46,127 nt of DNA from an uncultured Prevotellaceae bacterium (lineage in GTDB: Bacteria > Bacteroidota > Bacteroidia > Bacteroidales > Bacteroidaceae), in NCBI GenBank assembly GCA_900318915.1, contig ONMI01000022.1:1-46127 (forward strand). The letters are read 5' to 3'. How positions within the stretch are numbered: position 1 is the stretch's first letter; each line of letters starts with the position of its first letter. The notes under the pieces are model-generated. The model did not search any database. It had not been told where the DNA came from and saw only the letters and a program-made list of their open reading frames with translations. Shown here in pieces: positions 16,984 to 24,396 of this stretch. The position numbers were made by a program, and so were the translations under genes.

Positions 16984-17463
16984 ATGAAAACAAAAATACT
17001 TTTCGTGTGCCTCGGCAATATATGCCGCTCTCCGGCTGCTGAAGGCATCATGCGCCACCTCACAGAACTGAGAGGCGTGGAGCAGCTCTTCCATGTCGAC
17101 TCTGCCGGCATAGGCAACTGGCATGTGGGCCAACTGCCCGACAGCAGAATGCGGCGCCATGGTTTGCGCCACGGCTACCACTTCGACCACCACGCCCGCC
17201 AGATATGCCGCGACGACTTCGCCCGCTTCGACCTGCTCGTGGGCATGGACGGAGAAAACCTGCACGATATGGCCCTGCTTGCTCCCGACAAGGCCTCGCG
17301 CAAAAAAATAACCGACATAGCACAGTTTCTGCGCCACCATCCCCACTTCCGCACCGTGCCCGACCCCTACTACGGCGGCGAGCAAGACTTCGAGACGGTG
17401 ATAGAACTGCTCGAGGATGCCTGCGAGGGACTCCTCGACCACCTGATGAACCCTAACCATTAG
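16984..17463 (+). CDS. Low-molecular-weight protein tyrosine phosphatase (159 aa)
   Basis: Cytoplasmic phosphotyrosine phosphatase. The P-loop is C9-LGNIC-R15-S (CX5RS) right after the first strand, as in all LMW-PTPs. The general acid is in DPYYGG (D127). DSAGIGNWHVGQLPDSRM is the usual substrate-loop region. Length matches the family (150-160). In bacteria these enzymes often dephosphorylate tyrosine kinases of capsule synthesis or act in stress responses, but no BY-kinase is visible here. A secreted SGNH esterase follows after 19 bases and a pseudouridine synthase after that, apparently one operon. Confidence 0.95.
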   Translation: MKTKILFVCLGNICRSPAAEGIMRHLTELRGVEQLFHVDSAGIGNWHVGQLPDSRMRRHGLRHGYHFDHHARQICRDDFARFDLLVGMDGENLHDMALLAPDKASRKKITDIAQFLRHHPHFRTVPDPYYGGEQDFETVIELLEDACEGLLDHLMNPNH

Positions 17464-17482
17464 ACCCATCAAAAAAAGAATC

Positions 17483-18577
17483 ATGAAAAAGACCCTCTCC
17501 ACACTGCTGTGGCTCATGCTGGCCATGGGCATACAGGCAGCCAACACCAAAACCCTCCCCGCCTGCGACAAGGGCGTGACTTATATAGGTCGCACCGCCG
17601 TCAACAACGACCAGAGCGTGAGCTATGACTGGGTAGGCACCTATCTGGAAACCGACTTCACCGGCGGATGGATAGCCGCTGACATCTCCGAGGCCGGCAC
17701 CAGCTACCACAATGTGTTCATCGACGGACAACTGAAGGAGAAAATCTGCATCACCGGCACCGCGCCGCAACGCATCGTGCTGGCTCAGAACCTGAGCAAG
17801 GGCACCCACCGCCTGCGCCTGCAGAAATGCACCGAGGGCGAGAACGGCTGCACCACCATCCATGCCTTCGCCGTAAAACCGAACGGCACCCTCTCGCCGG
17901 TGGCACGCCCTGAGCGGATGATAGAGGTCTACGGCGACTCCTACACCTGCGGCTACGGCACGGAGAGCGAGAAAGCTACCGACCACTTCCTGCTGGAGAC
18001 AGAAAACTGCAACAAAGCCTACGGCTGCATCATAGCCCGCTATTTCGGTGCCGACTATGCCCTTGTGGCCCACTCGGGGCAGGGCATGGTGCGCGATTAC
18101 GGCGACAAAGATCAACTCTCCAAAGTGAACATGTCGACCCGCTACACGCAGGTGTTCGACGCCCACGGCACCCAGCCCTACTCCTTCAGAGCCTACACCC
18201 CACAGCTCGTCATCATCAATCTGGGCACCAACGACTTCTCGCCCACCGCCATCCCTACCGACGAGCAGTATGTGGGGGCCTACCAACGCATGATACAGCA
18301 CATCAAGGAGATGTACAAGGGGGTGAAAATACTATGTGTGACGCCACACTCGGCCAACCGCTATCTCTCGGCCTGCATTGACCTGCTGGCCAAGCGCGTC
18401 TACGGCGACCCTGATGTGTTCATGGCCAATCCGCTCACCGACATCGTGACCGAAGCACGCGACATGGGAGCCGACTGGCACCCCAACTACCAGGGTCAGA
18501 AAAAGATAGCCATGTGCCTCATTCCGCAAATCTCGGCCATCATGGGATGGAACCTCACCGATAAGCCTGTGGAATGA
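17483..18577 (+). CDS. Secreted SGNH/GDSL esterase, CE2-like (364 aa)
   Basis: Signal peptide MKKTLSTLLWLMLAMGIQAA. An N-terminal jelly-roll-like domain (residues ~25-135, GRTAVNNDQSVSYDWVGTYL) is followed by the SGNH hydrolase domain from ~140. Block I is VYGDSYTCGYG (nucleophile Ser), block III is NLGTNDF, and the catalytic Asp/His are in DWHPNYQGQ. This two-domain order is that of carbohydrate esterase family 2 acetyl-xylan/acetyl-mannan esterases. It probably removes acetyl groups from plant polysaccharides in the periplasm or outside. Its stop overlaps the next start (ATGA at 18574), so its synthesis is coupled to that of an RNA-modifying enzyme with no obvious link. Confidence 0.87.
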   Translation: MKKTLSTLLWLMLAMGIQAANTKTLPACDKGVTYIGRTAVNNDQSVSYDWVGTYLETDFTGGWIAADISEAGTSYHNVFIDGQLKEKICITGTAPQRIVLAQNLSKGTHRLRLQKCTEGENGCTTIHAFAVKPNGTLSPVARPERMIEVYGDSYTCGYGTESEKATDHFLLETENCNKAYGCIIARYFGADYALVAHSGQGMVRDYGDKDQLSKVNMSTRYTQVFDAHGTQPYSFRAYTPQLVIINLGTNDFSPTAIPTDEQYVGAYQRMIQHIKEMYKGVKILCVTPHSANRYLSACIDLLAKRVYGDPDVFMANPLTDIVTEARDMGADWHPNYQGQKKIAMCLIPQISAIMGWNLTDKPVE

Positions 18578-20211
18578 ACATCAACATCCATCCGCTCCCC
18601 ACATCCACACGCCCTCCTGAGAGGCTGAACAATCCGTTCGGCTATGTGCCCCATCCGCTCTGCCTGCAGGCTGCCCGACTGACGGAGGACTACCTGCAGA
18701 CACAGACAGCATGGCACGACGAACTGGAACGGGGCAAGATGTTCGGGGTGCTGGTGGTGGAACAGAAAGACGGAACGACCGGTTTCCTGGCCGCCTACTC
18801 CGGACTGCTGGCCAACCGAAACGACTGGCCCTTTTTCGTGCCGCCCGTGTTCGACTTCCTGCAGCCCGAGGGCTACTTCAAACAGGAGGAGGCCCGCATC
18901 ACGGACATCAACCGGCAGATGAAAGTCATCAAGGAAAGCCGCCTGGTGGAAGAGAGCGAGGCACGGCTCCAGGCACTGCAAAAGGAAAAAGCGGCGGCCG
19001 TGGAAGCCTACCGCCTGCAGATGGAGGCCGCCAAGAAGGAGCGTGACCGCATACGGACCGACATACAACGGGGCATCCTGCCCGAAAGCGAGGAGCAGAG
19101 ACTCATCGCCGAGAGCCAGTTTATGAAAGCCCAACTGCACCGCATCAAAAAAAGTTTCGCCCCCCTGCTGCAGCAGGAAGAGGAGGCGCTGCTCCGCACC
19201 CGAAATTTGTTGCAAGGTTTGCAACAGGAACGTCACAAGCGGTCGGATGCCCTGCAGCGGTGGCTCTTCGACCGCTTCGTGGTGCTCAACGCAAGAGGCG
19301 ATCACGCCACACTCACCCAACTTTTTGCCGACACACCGCAAGGCACGCCTCCGGCTGGGGCGGGAGAGTGCTGTGCGCCCAAGCTGCTGCAGGCCGCTTA
19401 CCTGCTGCAGGTGCGCCCGCGCTGCATGGCCGAGTTCTGGTGGGGAGCCTCACCCGTGGGCGAGATTCGGCACCACCGGCAGTTCTATCCTGCCTGCACC
19501 GGCAAGTGCCGCCCCATTCTCCACTTCATGCTGCAGGGACTGGATGTGGAACCGCTTTCCACACCTGAAGACCAAGGCTCGCTGCAGCCCACCGTGCTTT
19601 TTGAAGACGACAGCATCGTGGTGGTAGACAAGCCGGCCGGTCTGCTCTCCGTGCCCGGCAAGACCACCAACCACTCCGTACAGCAGTATCTGGCTCGGAG
19701 ATATCCGCAGGCCGAAGGTCCGCTCATCGTGCACCGGCTCGACATGGACACCTCGGGCATCATGGTGGCCGCCCTCACCCTACCGGCCTATCACCACTTG
19801 CAGCGGCAGTTTGCCGCCCACAGCATTAAGAAGAGGTATGTGGCTCTGCTCGACGGGACGCTGCCGCCCGACAGGCTGCGTGAAGGTGTAATAAGTCTGC
19901 CCCTTGCGCCCGACCTGACCGACCGTCCCCGCCAGCGGGTTGACTTCGACCATGGCAAGGCGGCCGAAACACGCTATCAGGTGGTGGAGGAACGCGGCCA
20001 CGAAACCCGCATCCTGCTATGGCCGCTGACGGGCAGGACGCATCAGCTGCGGGTACACTGTGCCCACAGCCAAGGCCTGGGCACGCCCATCATGGGCGAC
20101 CCGCTCTACGGCCGGCATGCAGAACGCTTGTTCCTGCATGCGCAGTGGATAAAGTTGGTGCATCCGGCCACAGGCCGGGAAGTGGAATTTTCGGCAGAAC
20201 CGGCATTCTAA
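18574..20211 (+). CDS. RluA-family pseudouridine synthase with long N-terminal extension (545 aa)
   Basis: The C-terminal ~200 residues are an RluA catalytic domain: IVVVDKPAGLLSVPG, the HRLDMDTSG motif with the catalytic Asp at about residue 390, KRYVALLDG, and LTGRTHQLRVHC. The N-terminal ~345 residues are unusual for classic RluA (about 220-330 aa in total). They comprise a leading globular part (FGVLVVEQKDGTTGFLAAYSG), a long charged coiled coil (~115-230), and a Cys/Trp-rich segment at ~264-330 (GECCAPKLL, MAEFWWG, FYPACTGKC) that could bind a metal or RNA. It converts uridine to pseudouridine in a structured RNA; which site is not known. Larger RluA relatives with this extension exist in other bacteria, so it is a conserved arrangement rather than a fresh fusion. 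Confidence 0.88.
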   Translation: MNINIHPLPTSTRPPERLNNPFGYVPHPLCLQAARLTEDYLQTQTAWHDELERGKMFGVLVVEQKDGTTGFLAAYSGLLANRNDWPFFVPPVFDFLQPEGYFKQEEARITDINRQMKVIKESRLVEESEARLQALQKEKAAAVEAYRLQMEAAKKERDRIRTDIQRGILPESEEQRLIAESQFMKAQLHRIKKSFAPLLQQEEEALLRTRNLLQGLQQERHKRSDALQRWLFDRFVVLNARGDHATLTQLFADTPQGTPPAGAGECCAPKLLQAAYLLQVRPRCMAEFWWGASPVGEIRHHRQFYPACTGKCRPILHFMLQGLDVEPLSTPEDQGSLQPTVLFEDDSIVVVDKPAGLLSVPGKTTNHSVQQYLARRYPQAEGPLIVHRLDMDTSGIMVAALTLPAYHHLQRQFAAHSIKKRYVALLDGTLPPDRLREGVISLPLAPDLTDRPRQRVDFDHGKAAETRYQVVEERGHETRILLWPLTGRTHQLRVHCAHSQGLGTPIMGDPLYGRHAERLFLHAQWIKLVHPATGREVEFSAEPAF

Positions 20212-20229
20212 TCAGAATGCGGCGGGCGG

Positions 20230-21051
20230 CTATCCCCCTATCACACTCAGATAATTCTCCAGCGGAATGCCACGGTTCTTGTCGGCATTGTCCTTGTTCT
20301 TCTCAATGAGCTGGGCCACGGCATCCATGGCGCGGCGGGTGGCCGGCTGCAGCTGCACGCCGTTGAGCAGATGGCCGATGAGCACCGCCGAGAAGATGTC
20401 GCCGGTGCCGGGGAAATGTACTGGTATCTCCTCGTAGGGCAGTGCGAAGTAGGCATCCTCATCGGCATGGTAGCCCACCACCGAGGTCTGTCCGTCGACA
20501 CGGATGCTGGTGATGAGCACCGAGCGGGCACCGATGCGGCGCAGCTGGTCGATGAGCGTGCGGGCCCCCGCAGCGTCCACGCCGTCTGCACAGTAGGGGG
20601 TGTCGGTGAGATAGCAGGCTTCTGTATAGTTGGGATAAGTGAGATGGGCCACGGCCACCATCTCGCGCATGCTGTTGATGGTGGCGGGGGTCACGCCATT
20701 GTACAGGTGTCCTTCATCACCCATGATGGGGTCTACAAACACCGTGGTGCCTTGCGAGGCCTGCTCCAGGCAGTAGTCGGCCACGATACGCGCCTGCCGC
20801 TCCGACACGATGAATCCCGTGGCGATGGCGTCGAAACGGAAACCCAGCTCCTTCCACACAGGAAAAACGCCCGTGATATAGTCGGTGGTGTCCAAAATGT
20901 TGAATTTCCCATAGTCGAGTGTGTTCGACACAAGGGCTGTGGGCAGGTTGTAGACGGGCAGTCCCATATACGAGAGGATGGGCAGCATGGCAGCCGTGGC
21001 CACCTTGCCATAACCCGCCATATCATTGATAAGAAGTATCTGTTTGGACAT
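20230..21051 (-). CDS. pdxY: Pyridoxamine/pyridoxal kinase (PdxY-like, 273 aa)
   Basis: Ribokinase-fold kinase of the COG2240 group that phosphorylates pyridoxal/pyridoxamine for PLP salvage. Features are the opening QILLINDMAGYGKVA, substrate-loop SNTLDYG, VDPIMGDEGHLYNG, NYTEACYLT and the catalytic PGTGDIFSAVLIGHLL with the conserved Asp. Length is normal for PdxY (about 285). The symbol rests on family resemblance; PdxK cannot be fully excluded. It faces the RluA gene tail to tail with only 18 bases between and is divergent from the glycosidase gene. Confidence 0.85.
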   Translation of the reverse strand: MSKQILLINDMAGYGKVATAAMLPILSYMGLPVYNLPTALVSNTLDYGKFNILDTTDYITGVFPVWKELGFRFDAIATGFIVSERQARIVADYCLEQASQGTTVFVDPIMGDEGHLYNGVTPATINSMREMVAVAHLTYPNYTEACYLTDTPYCADGVDAAGARTLIDQLRRIGARSVLITSIRVDGQTSVVGYHADEDAYFALPYEEIPVHFPGTGDIFSAVLIGHLLNGVQLQPATRRAMDAVAQLIEKNKDNADKNRGIPLENYLSVIGG

Positions 21052-21070
21052 ACACGATAATTTTTGGCCG

Positions 21071-21078
21071 CAAAATTA
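21071..21078 (-). promoter_or_regulatory. -7 box of the pyridoxamine kinase gene
   Basis: TAATTTTG on the minus strand, 19 bases before the ATG at 21051. Confidence 0.55.
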
Positions 21079-21121
21079 GACAAAAAAAGGCAGAAAAGGC
21101 CCGTTTTCCGTTTTTTTTCGT

Positions 21122-21129
21122 TAAGTTTG
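21122..21129 (+). promoter_or_regulatory. -7 box of the glycosidase-like gene
   Basis: TAAGTTTG, 22 bases before the ATG at 21152; about 42 bases separate it from the divergent kinase -7 box. Confidence 0.6.
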
Positions 21130-21151
21130 CCACACATAGTCAACTACCATC

Positions 21152-23290
21152 ATGAAAAGAACCTGTCTGCTACTCCTTTTATGCCTCACCACGGCACTTT
21201 CACAGGCACAGCCCATCGACCGCAAGGCGGTGGTGATGCGGAACAACCCGTTTGTCAAAAGCATGGACCCGCTCTCCTCGCTCACCGTGGGCAACGGAGG
21301 CTTCGCCTTCACCGTCGACGCCACCGGGCTGCAGACCTTTCCCACTGCCTATGCCAAGGGGGTGCCCCTGGGCACCATGAGCGACTGGGGATGGCACTCT
21401 TTCGACAATCCGGAGCAGTACCGCCCCGAGGAGGCGCTGAAGGCTTACGACTTCGGCCACGGCCATCAGGAGCTCTACGCCACACAGTTCAAGGAGGAGG
21501 GACGCGCCAAGGGAGCCTCCGAATGGTACCGCCAGAACCCGCACCGCCTGCACTTGGGATGCCTGGGGCTCGGACTTCCCGACCCCGCACGGGTGACCGG
21601 CATCGAGCAGGTGCTCAACCTGTGGACGGGCATCATAGACAGCCGCTTCACCTATGAGGGTGTGGCCTACCACGTGCAGACCGTGTGCCATCCCACCCGC
21701 GACATGGTGGCCGTGCGCATAGAGGCCGACGGTCCAAAGACCATCCGCCTGCAGTTTCCCTACCCCACCGGGCAGCACAGCGACGATGCTTGCAACTGGG
21801 AGGAATGGGAGAAGAACATGAGCAGCTTCGAGGGGCGGAGCAGCGCCGACTGCGACACGCTGAAGCGGGTGCTCGACGGCAAGTCGCGCTTCGACGAGGC
21901 CGACTACTATGTGGCGCTCCACTGGGAGGGCAGCCACCATTATGTGAACCTGTGCGGCGAGCATCCGCTGTGGAACATGCAGGAGTGGACCTGCACCGAC
22001 CGGAGCGTGGCACTGACTTGCGAGTTCCTACCCGACAAGGGACACGGCGACAAGCTGCTCACCTTCGACGAGGTGGCAGAAGCCTCGGCCGAGCACTGGC
22101 GCGACTACTGGCTGCAGGGCGGCATCATCGACTTTGGCCACTGCACCGACCCGAGAGCGCCCGAGCTGGAGCGGCGCGTCGTGCTGAGCCAGTATCTCAT
22201 GGCCGTGAACGACGCCGGCGACACCCCGCCGCAGGAGACCGGACTCACCTACAACTCATGGTTCGGAAAATTTCACCTCGAGATGATATGGTGGCACCAG
22301 GCGCAGTTTGCCCTCTGGGGACATCCCGAACTGCTGGAGCATACCCTCGACTGGTACTTCCAGGCGGCTCCCAAAGCACGCGAGATAGCGCGCCGTCAGG
22401 GCTTCAAGGGCCTGCGCTGGATGAAGATGACCGACCCCAGCGCCACGGAGGCACCCTCCAAGGTGGGCAGTTTCCTCATCTGGCAGCAGCCGCACCTCAT
22501 CTATCTGGCCGAACTGCTCTACCGCGCCGCCGGCGAGGGCGACCGTCAGCGCCTCGTCGACAAGTTCGGCTCACTGGTGGACGAGACCGCCGCCTTCATG
22601 TACTCCTTCGCCACCTACGACAGTGCGCGCGACCGCTATGTGCTGAAAGGGTGCATACCCGCCCAGGAGACCCTGCGCGCCGACGAGACCGTGAACCCGC
22701 CCTTCGAACTGTCCTACTGGCGCTACGCCATGCTCACCGCCCAGCAGTGGCGCGAGCGCGGCGGCAAGGCTCGGTGGACAGAGTGGGACCGCCTCATTGA
22801 CCGCCTCTCGCCCCTCGCCGCCAAAGACAGCCTCTACCTGGCGGCCGAGTCGGCACCGCAGACCTACTCCGATATCCGCTTCACCAGCGACCACATGGCC
22901 GTGCTGGGCAGCGTGGGCATACTACCCATGACACCGCAGGCCGACAGCTGCATCATGCGCAACACGCTGGCATGGATATGGGACAACTGGAACTGGAACA
23001 AGACCTGGGGATGGGACTATCCCATGACGGCCATGAACGCCGCACGCATGGGAGAACCGGAAAAGGCCGTCGACGCCCTGCTCATGGACAAACGTACCAA
23101 CACCTATCTGGTGAACGGACACAACTACCAGGACGACCGCCTGCGCATCTACCTGCCCGGCAATGGTGGCCTGCTCACCGCCGTGGCCATGATGTGCGCC
23201 GGATGGGACGGCACCACCACAGGAAATCCGGGATTCCCAAAAAACGGACAGTGGGATGTGAGATGGGAAAATCTGCTTCCACTACCCTGA
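21152..23290 (+). CDS. Secreted six-hairpin glycosidase-like protein (712 aa)
   Basis: Signal peptide MKRTCLLLLLCLTTALSQAQ. The N-terminal ~300 residues look like a beta-sandwich (SSLTVGNGGFAFTVDATG; later YHVQTVCHPTRDMVAVRIEA, as in GH65/GH95-type enzymes). The remainder is an alpha/alpha toroid with WFGKFHLEMIWWHQAQFALWG, GLRWMKMTDP, CIPAQETLRADET and WDNWNWNKTWGWDYPM. Acidic residues in HLEM, AQET and WGWDYP are candidates for catalysis, but I cannot assign the GH family or substrate with certainty. It should act on an oligosaccharide in the periplasm. It starts a rightward gene run and is followed 13 bases later by a YiiX-like hydrolase. Confidence 0.78.
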   Translation: MKRTCLLLLLCLTTALSQAQPIDRKAVVMRNNPFVKSMDPLSSLTVGNGGFAFTVDATGLQTFPTAYAKGVPLGTMSDWGWHSFDNPEQYRPEEALKAYDFGHGHQELYATQFKEEGRAKGASEWYRQNPHRLHLGCLGLGLPDPARVTGIEQVLNLWTGIIDSRFTYEGVAYHVQTVCHPTRDMVAVRIEADGPKTIRLQFPYPTGQHSDDACNWEEWEKNMSSFEGRSSADCDTLKRVLDGKSRFDEADYYVALHWEGSHHYVNLCGEHPLWNMQEWTCTDRSVALTCEFLPDKGHGDKLLTFDEVAEASAEHWRDYWLQGGIIDFGHCTDPRAPELERRVVLSQYLMAVNDAGDTPPQETGLTYNSWFGKFHLEMIWWHQAQFALWGHPELLEHTLDWYFQAAPKAREIARRQGFKGLRWMKMTDPSATEAPSKVGSFLIWQQPHLIYLAELLYRAAGEGDRQRLVDKFGSLVDETAAFMYSFATYDSARDRYVLKGCIPAQETLRADETVNPPFELSYWRYAMLTAQQWRERGGKARWTEWDRLIDRLSPLAAKDSLYLAAESAPQTYSDIRFTSDHMAVLGSVGILPMTPQADSCIMRNTLAWIWDNWNWNKTWGWDYPMTAMNAARMGEPEKAVDALLMDKRTNTYLVNGHNYQDDRLRIYLPGNGGLLTAVAMMCAGWDGTTTGNPGFPKNGQWDVRWENLLPLP

Positions 23291-23303
23291 CACGTCTGGC
23301 CGT

Positions 23304-23942
23304 ATGATGAGAAAACGTACCTGCCTCGCGTGTCTGGCCGCCGTGCTGCTCTTGGGCGCCGCCGTGCTGCTCTACCGCACATGCCGGAAGAGCGGCAGCA
23401 CCGTCCACTCTATCCTGCCCCCCACCGTGCAACTGCATGAGGGCGATGTGGTGTTCCGCCGCGGCGGGGGCATGACCAGCCAGGCCGTGCTCCTGGCCGA
23501 CAAGAACGGCTACTACTCGCACTGCGGCATCGTGGTCGACTCGGCAGGCAGTATGCTCATCGTGCACGCCGTGCCAGGAGAGCCTGATTACGAGGGCGAC
23601 CCCGACCGGGTGAAGGCCGACCGGCCGGCCACCTTCTTCAGCAGTGTCTATGCCAATGCCGGCGAGGTGTGCCGCGCCGACAACGATTCCACAGCCCGCA
23701 CGGCGGCGCGCAGGGCATGGGAGATTTACCGCAGGCGAGTGCTCTTCGACCACGACTACAACAGCAACGACACCACCCTGCTCTACTGCACCGAACTGGT
23801 GCACCTGGTCTACAGCGAGGCGGGCTGCACACTCTGCGGCGCCCCCACCCACCGGTTCGACCTGCCGGGACTGCACTGCGTGTGCTGGCTGCCCTCCGAC
23901 CTGCATGCCTCGGCGCACCTGCGCTCCATCGCAAAGTTCTGA
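23304..23942 (+). CDS. YiiX-like permuted papain-fold hydrolase (212 aa)
   Basis: An N-terminal membrane anchor or uncleaved signal (CLACLAAVLLLGAAVLLY) is followed by a YiiX/YebB-type (NlpC/P60 superfamily, circularly permuted) domain. It has LHEGDVVFRRG, the histidine in YYSHCGIVVD, an acidic stretch near DHDYN, and the cysteine in LLYCTELVHLVY. Such proteins act as peptidases or amidases on peptides or lipids; the real substrate is unknown. A second in-frame ATG at 23307 is equally possible. The gene sits 13 bases behind the glycosidase-like gene, so a shared transcript is likely. Confidence 0.82.
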   Translation: MMRKRTCLACLAAVLLLGAAVLLYRTCRKSGSTVHSILPPTVQLHEGDVVFRRGGGMTSQAVLLADKNGYYSHCGIVVDSAGSMLIVHAVPGEPDYEGDPDRVKADRPATFFSSVYANAGEVCRADNDSTARTAARRAWEIYRRRVLFDHDYNSNDTTLLYCTELVHLVYSEAGCTLCGAPTHRFDLPGLHCVCWLPSDLHASAHLRSIAKF

Positions 23943-23994
23943 ATATCACCCTTTTATAAAAACAACAGATTATCCATTAAAAACGGTTACAACT

Positions 23995-24396
23995 ATGAGA
24001 AAGTATGTATCAATAACCCTTCTCTGCCTGATGGCCCTCATCATGGCCTCATGCAGCAAGAACACCCCCTCGGGTGCCGTAGAGAAAGCGCTCACTGCCC
24101 TGCAGAAGGAAGACTTCAAAGGTTATGTAGACCAGCTCTATGAGCGGAAGTCGAACAAGACTCCGGAGGCCATAGCGCAGGAGAAAGAGCAGTTTGCCCA
24201 ACTGCTCAAGGAGAAATACGCCCAGAACCCCAACGGCAAGATGTCTGACTTCAAGGTGCTGAGCGAGGAAATCATCAACGACTCCACCGCCAAGGTGCAG
24301 GTGGAGCTGAGCTTCGAGAAAGGCAAGAAGGAGACGGAGAACTTCACCTGCCGCACCGATGAAAGCGGCAAATGGAGGCTGCAGCAGAACAAGTGA
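23995..24396 (+). CDS. Small lipoprotein with DUF4878-like domain (133 aa)
   Basis: Start at the ATG at 23995 (MRKYVSITLLCLMALIMASC); sequence upstream in the same frame is only a shadow of the preceding gene. The signal peptide ends in the lipobox MASC, so the protein should be lipid-anchored. The body (SGAVEKALTALQKEDFKGYVDQLY to WRLQQNK) has the helix-strand pattern of the DUF4878/NTF2-like family, of which many small Bacteroidota lipoproteins are members. Function unknown. Its last 25 bases overlap the start of the helicase gene. Confidence 0.85.
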   Translation: MRKYVSITLLCLMALIMASCSKNTPSGAVEKALTALQKEDFKGYVDQLYERKSNKTPEAIAQEKEQFAQLLKEKYAQNPNGKMSDFKVLSEEIINDSTAKVQVELSFEKGKKETENFTCRTDESGKWRLQQNK

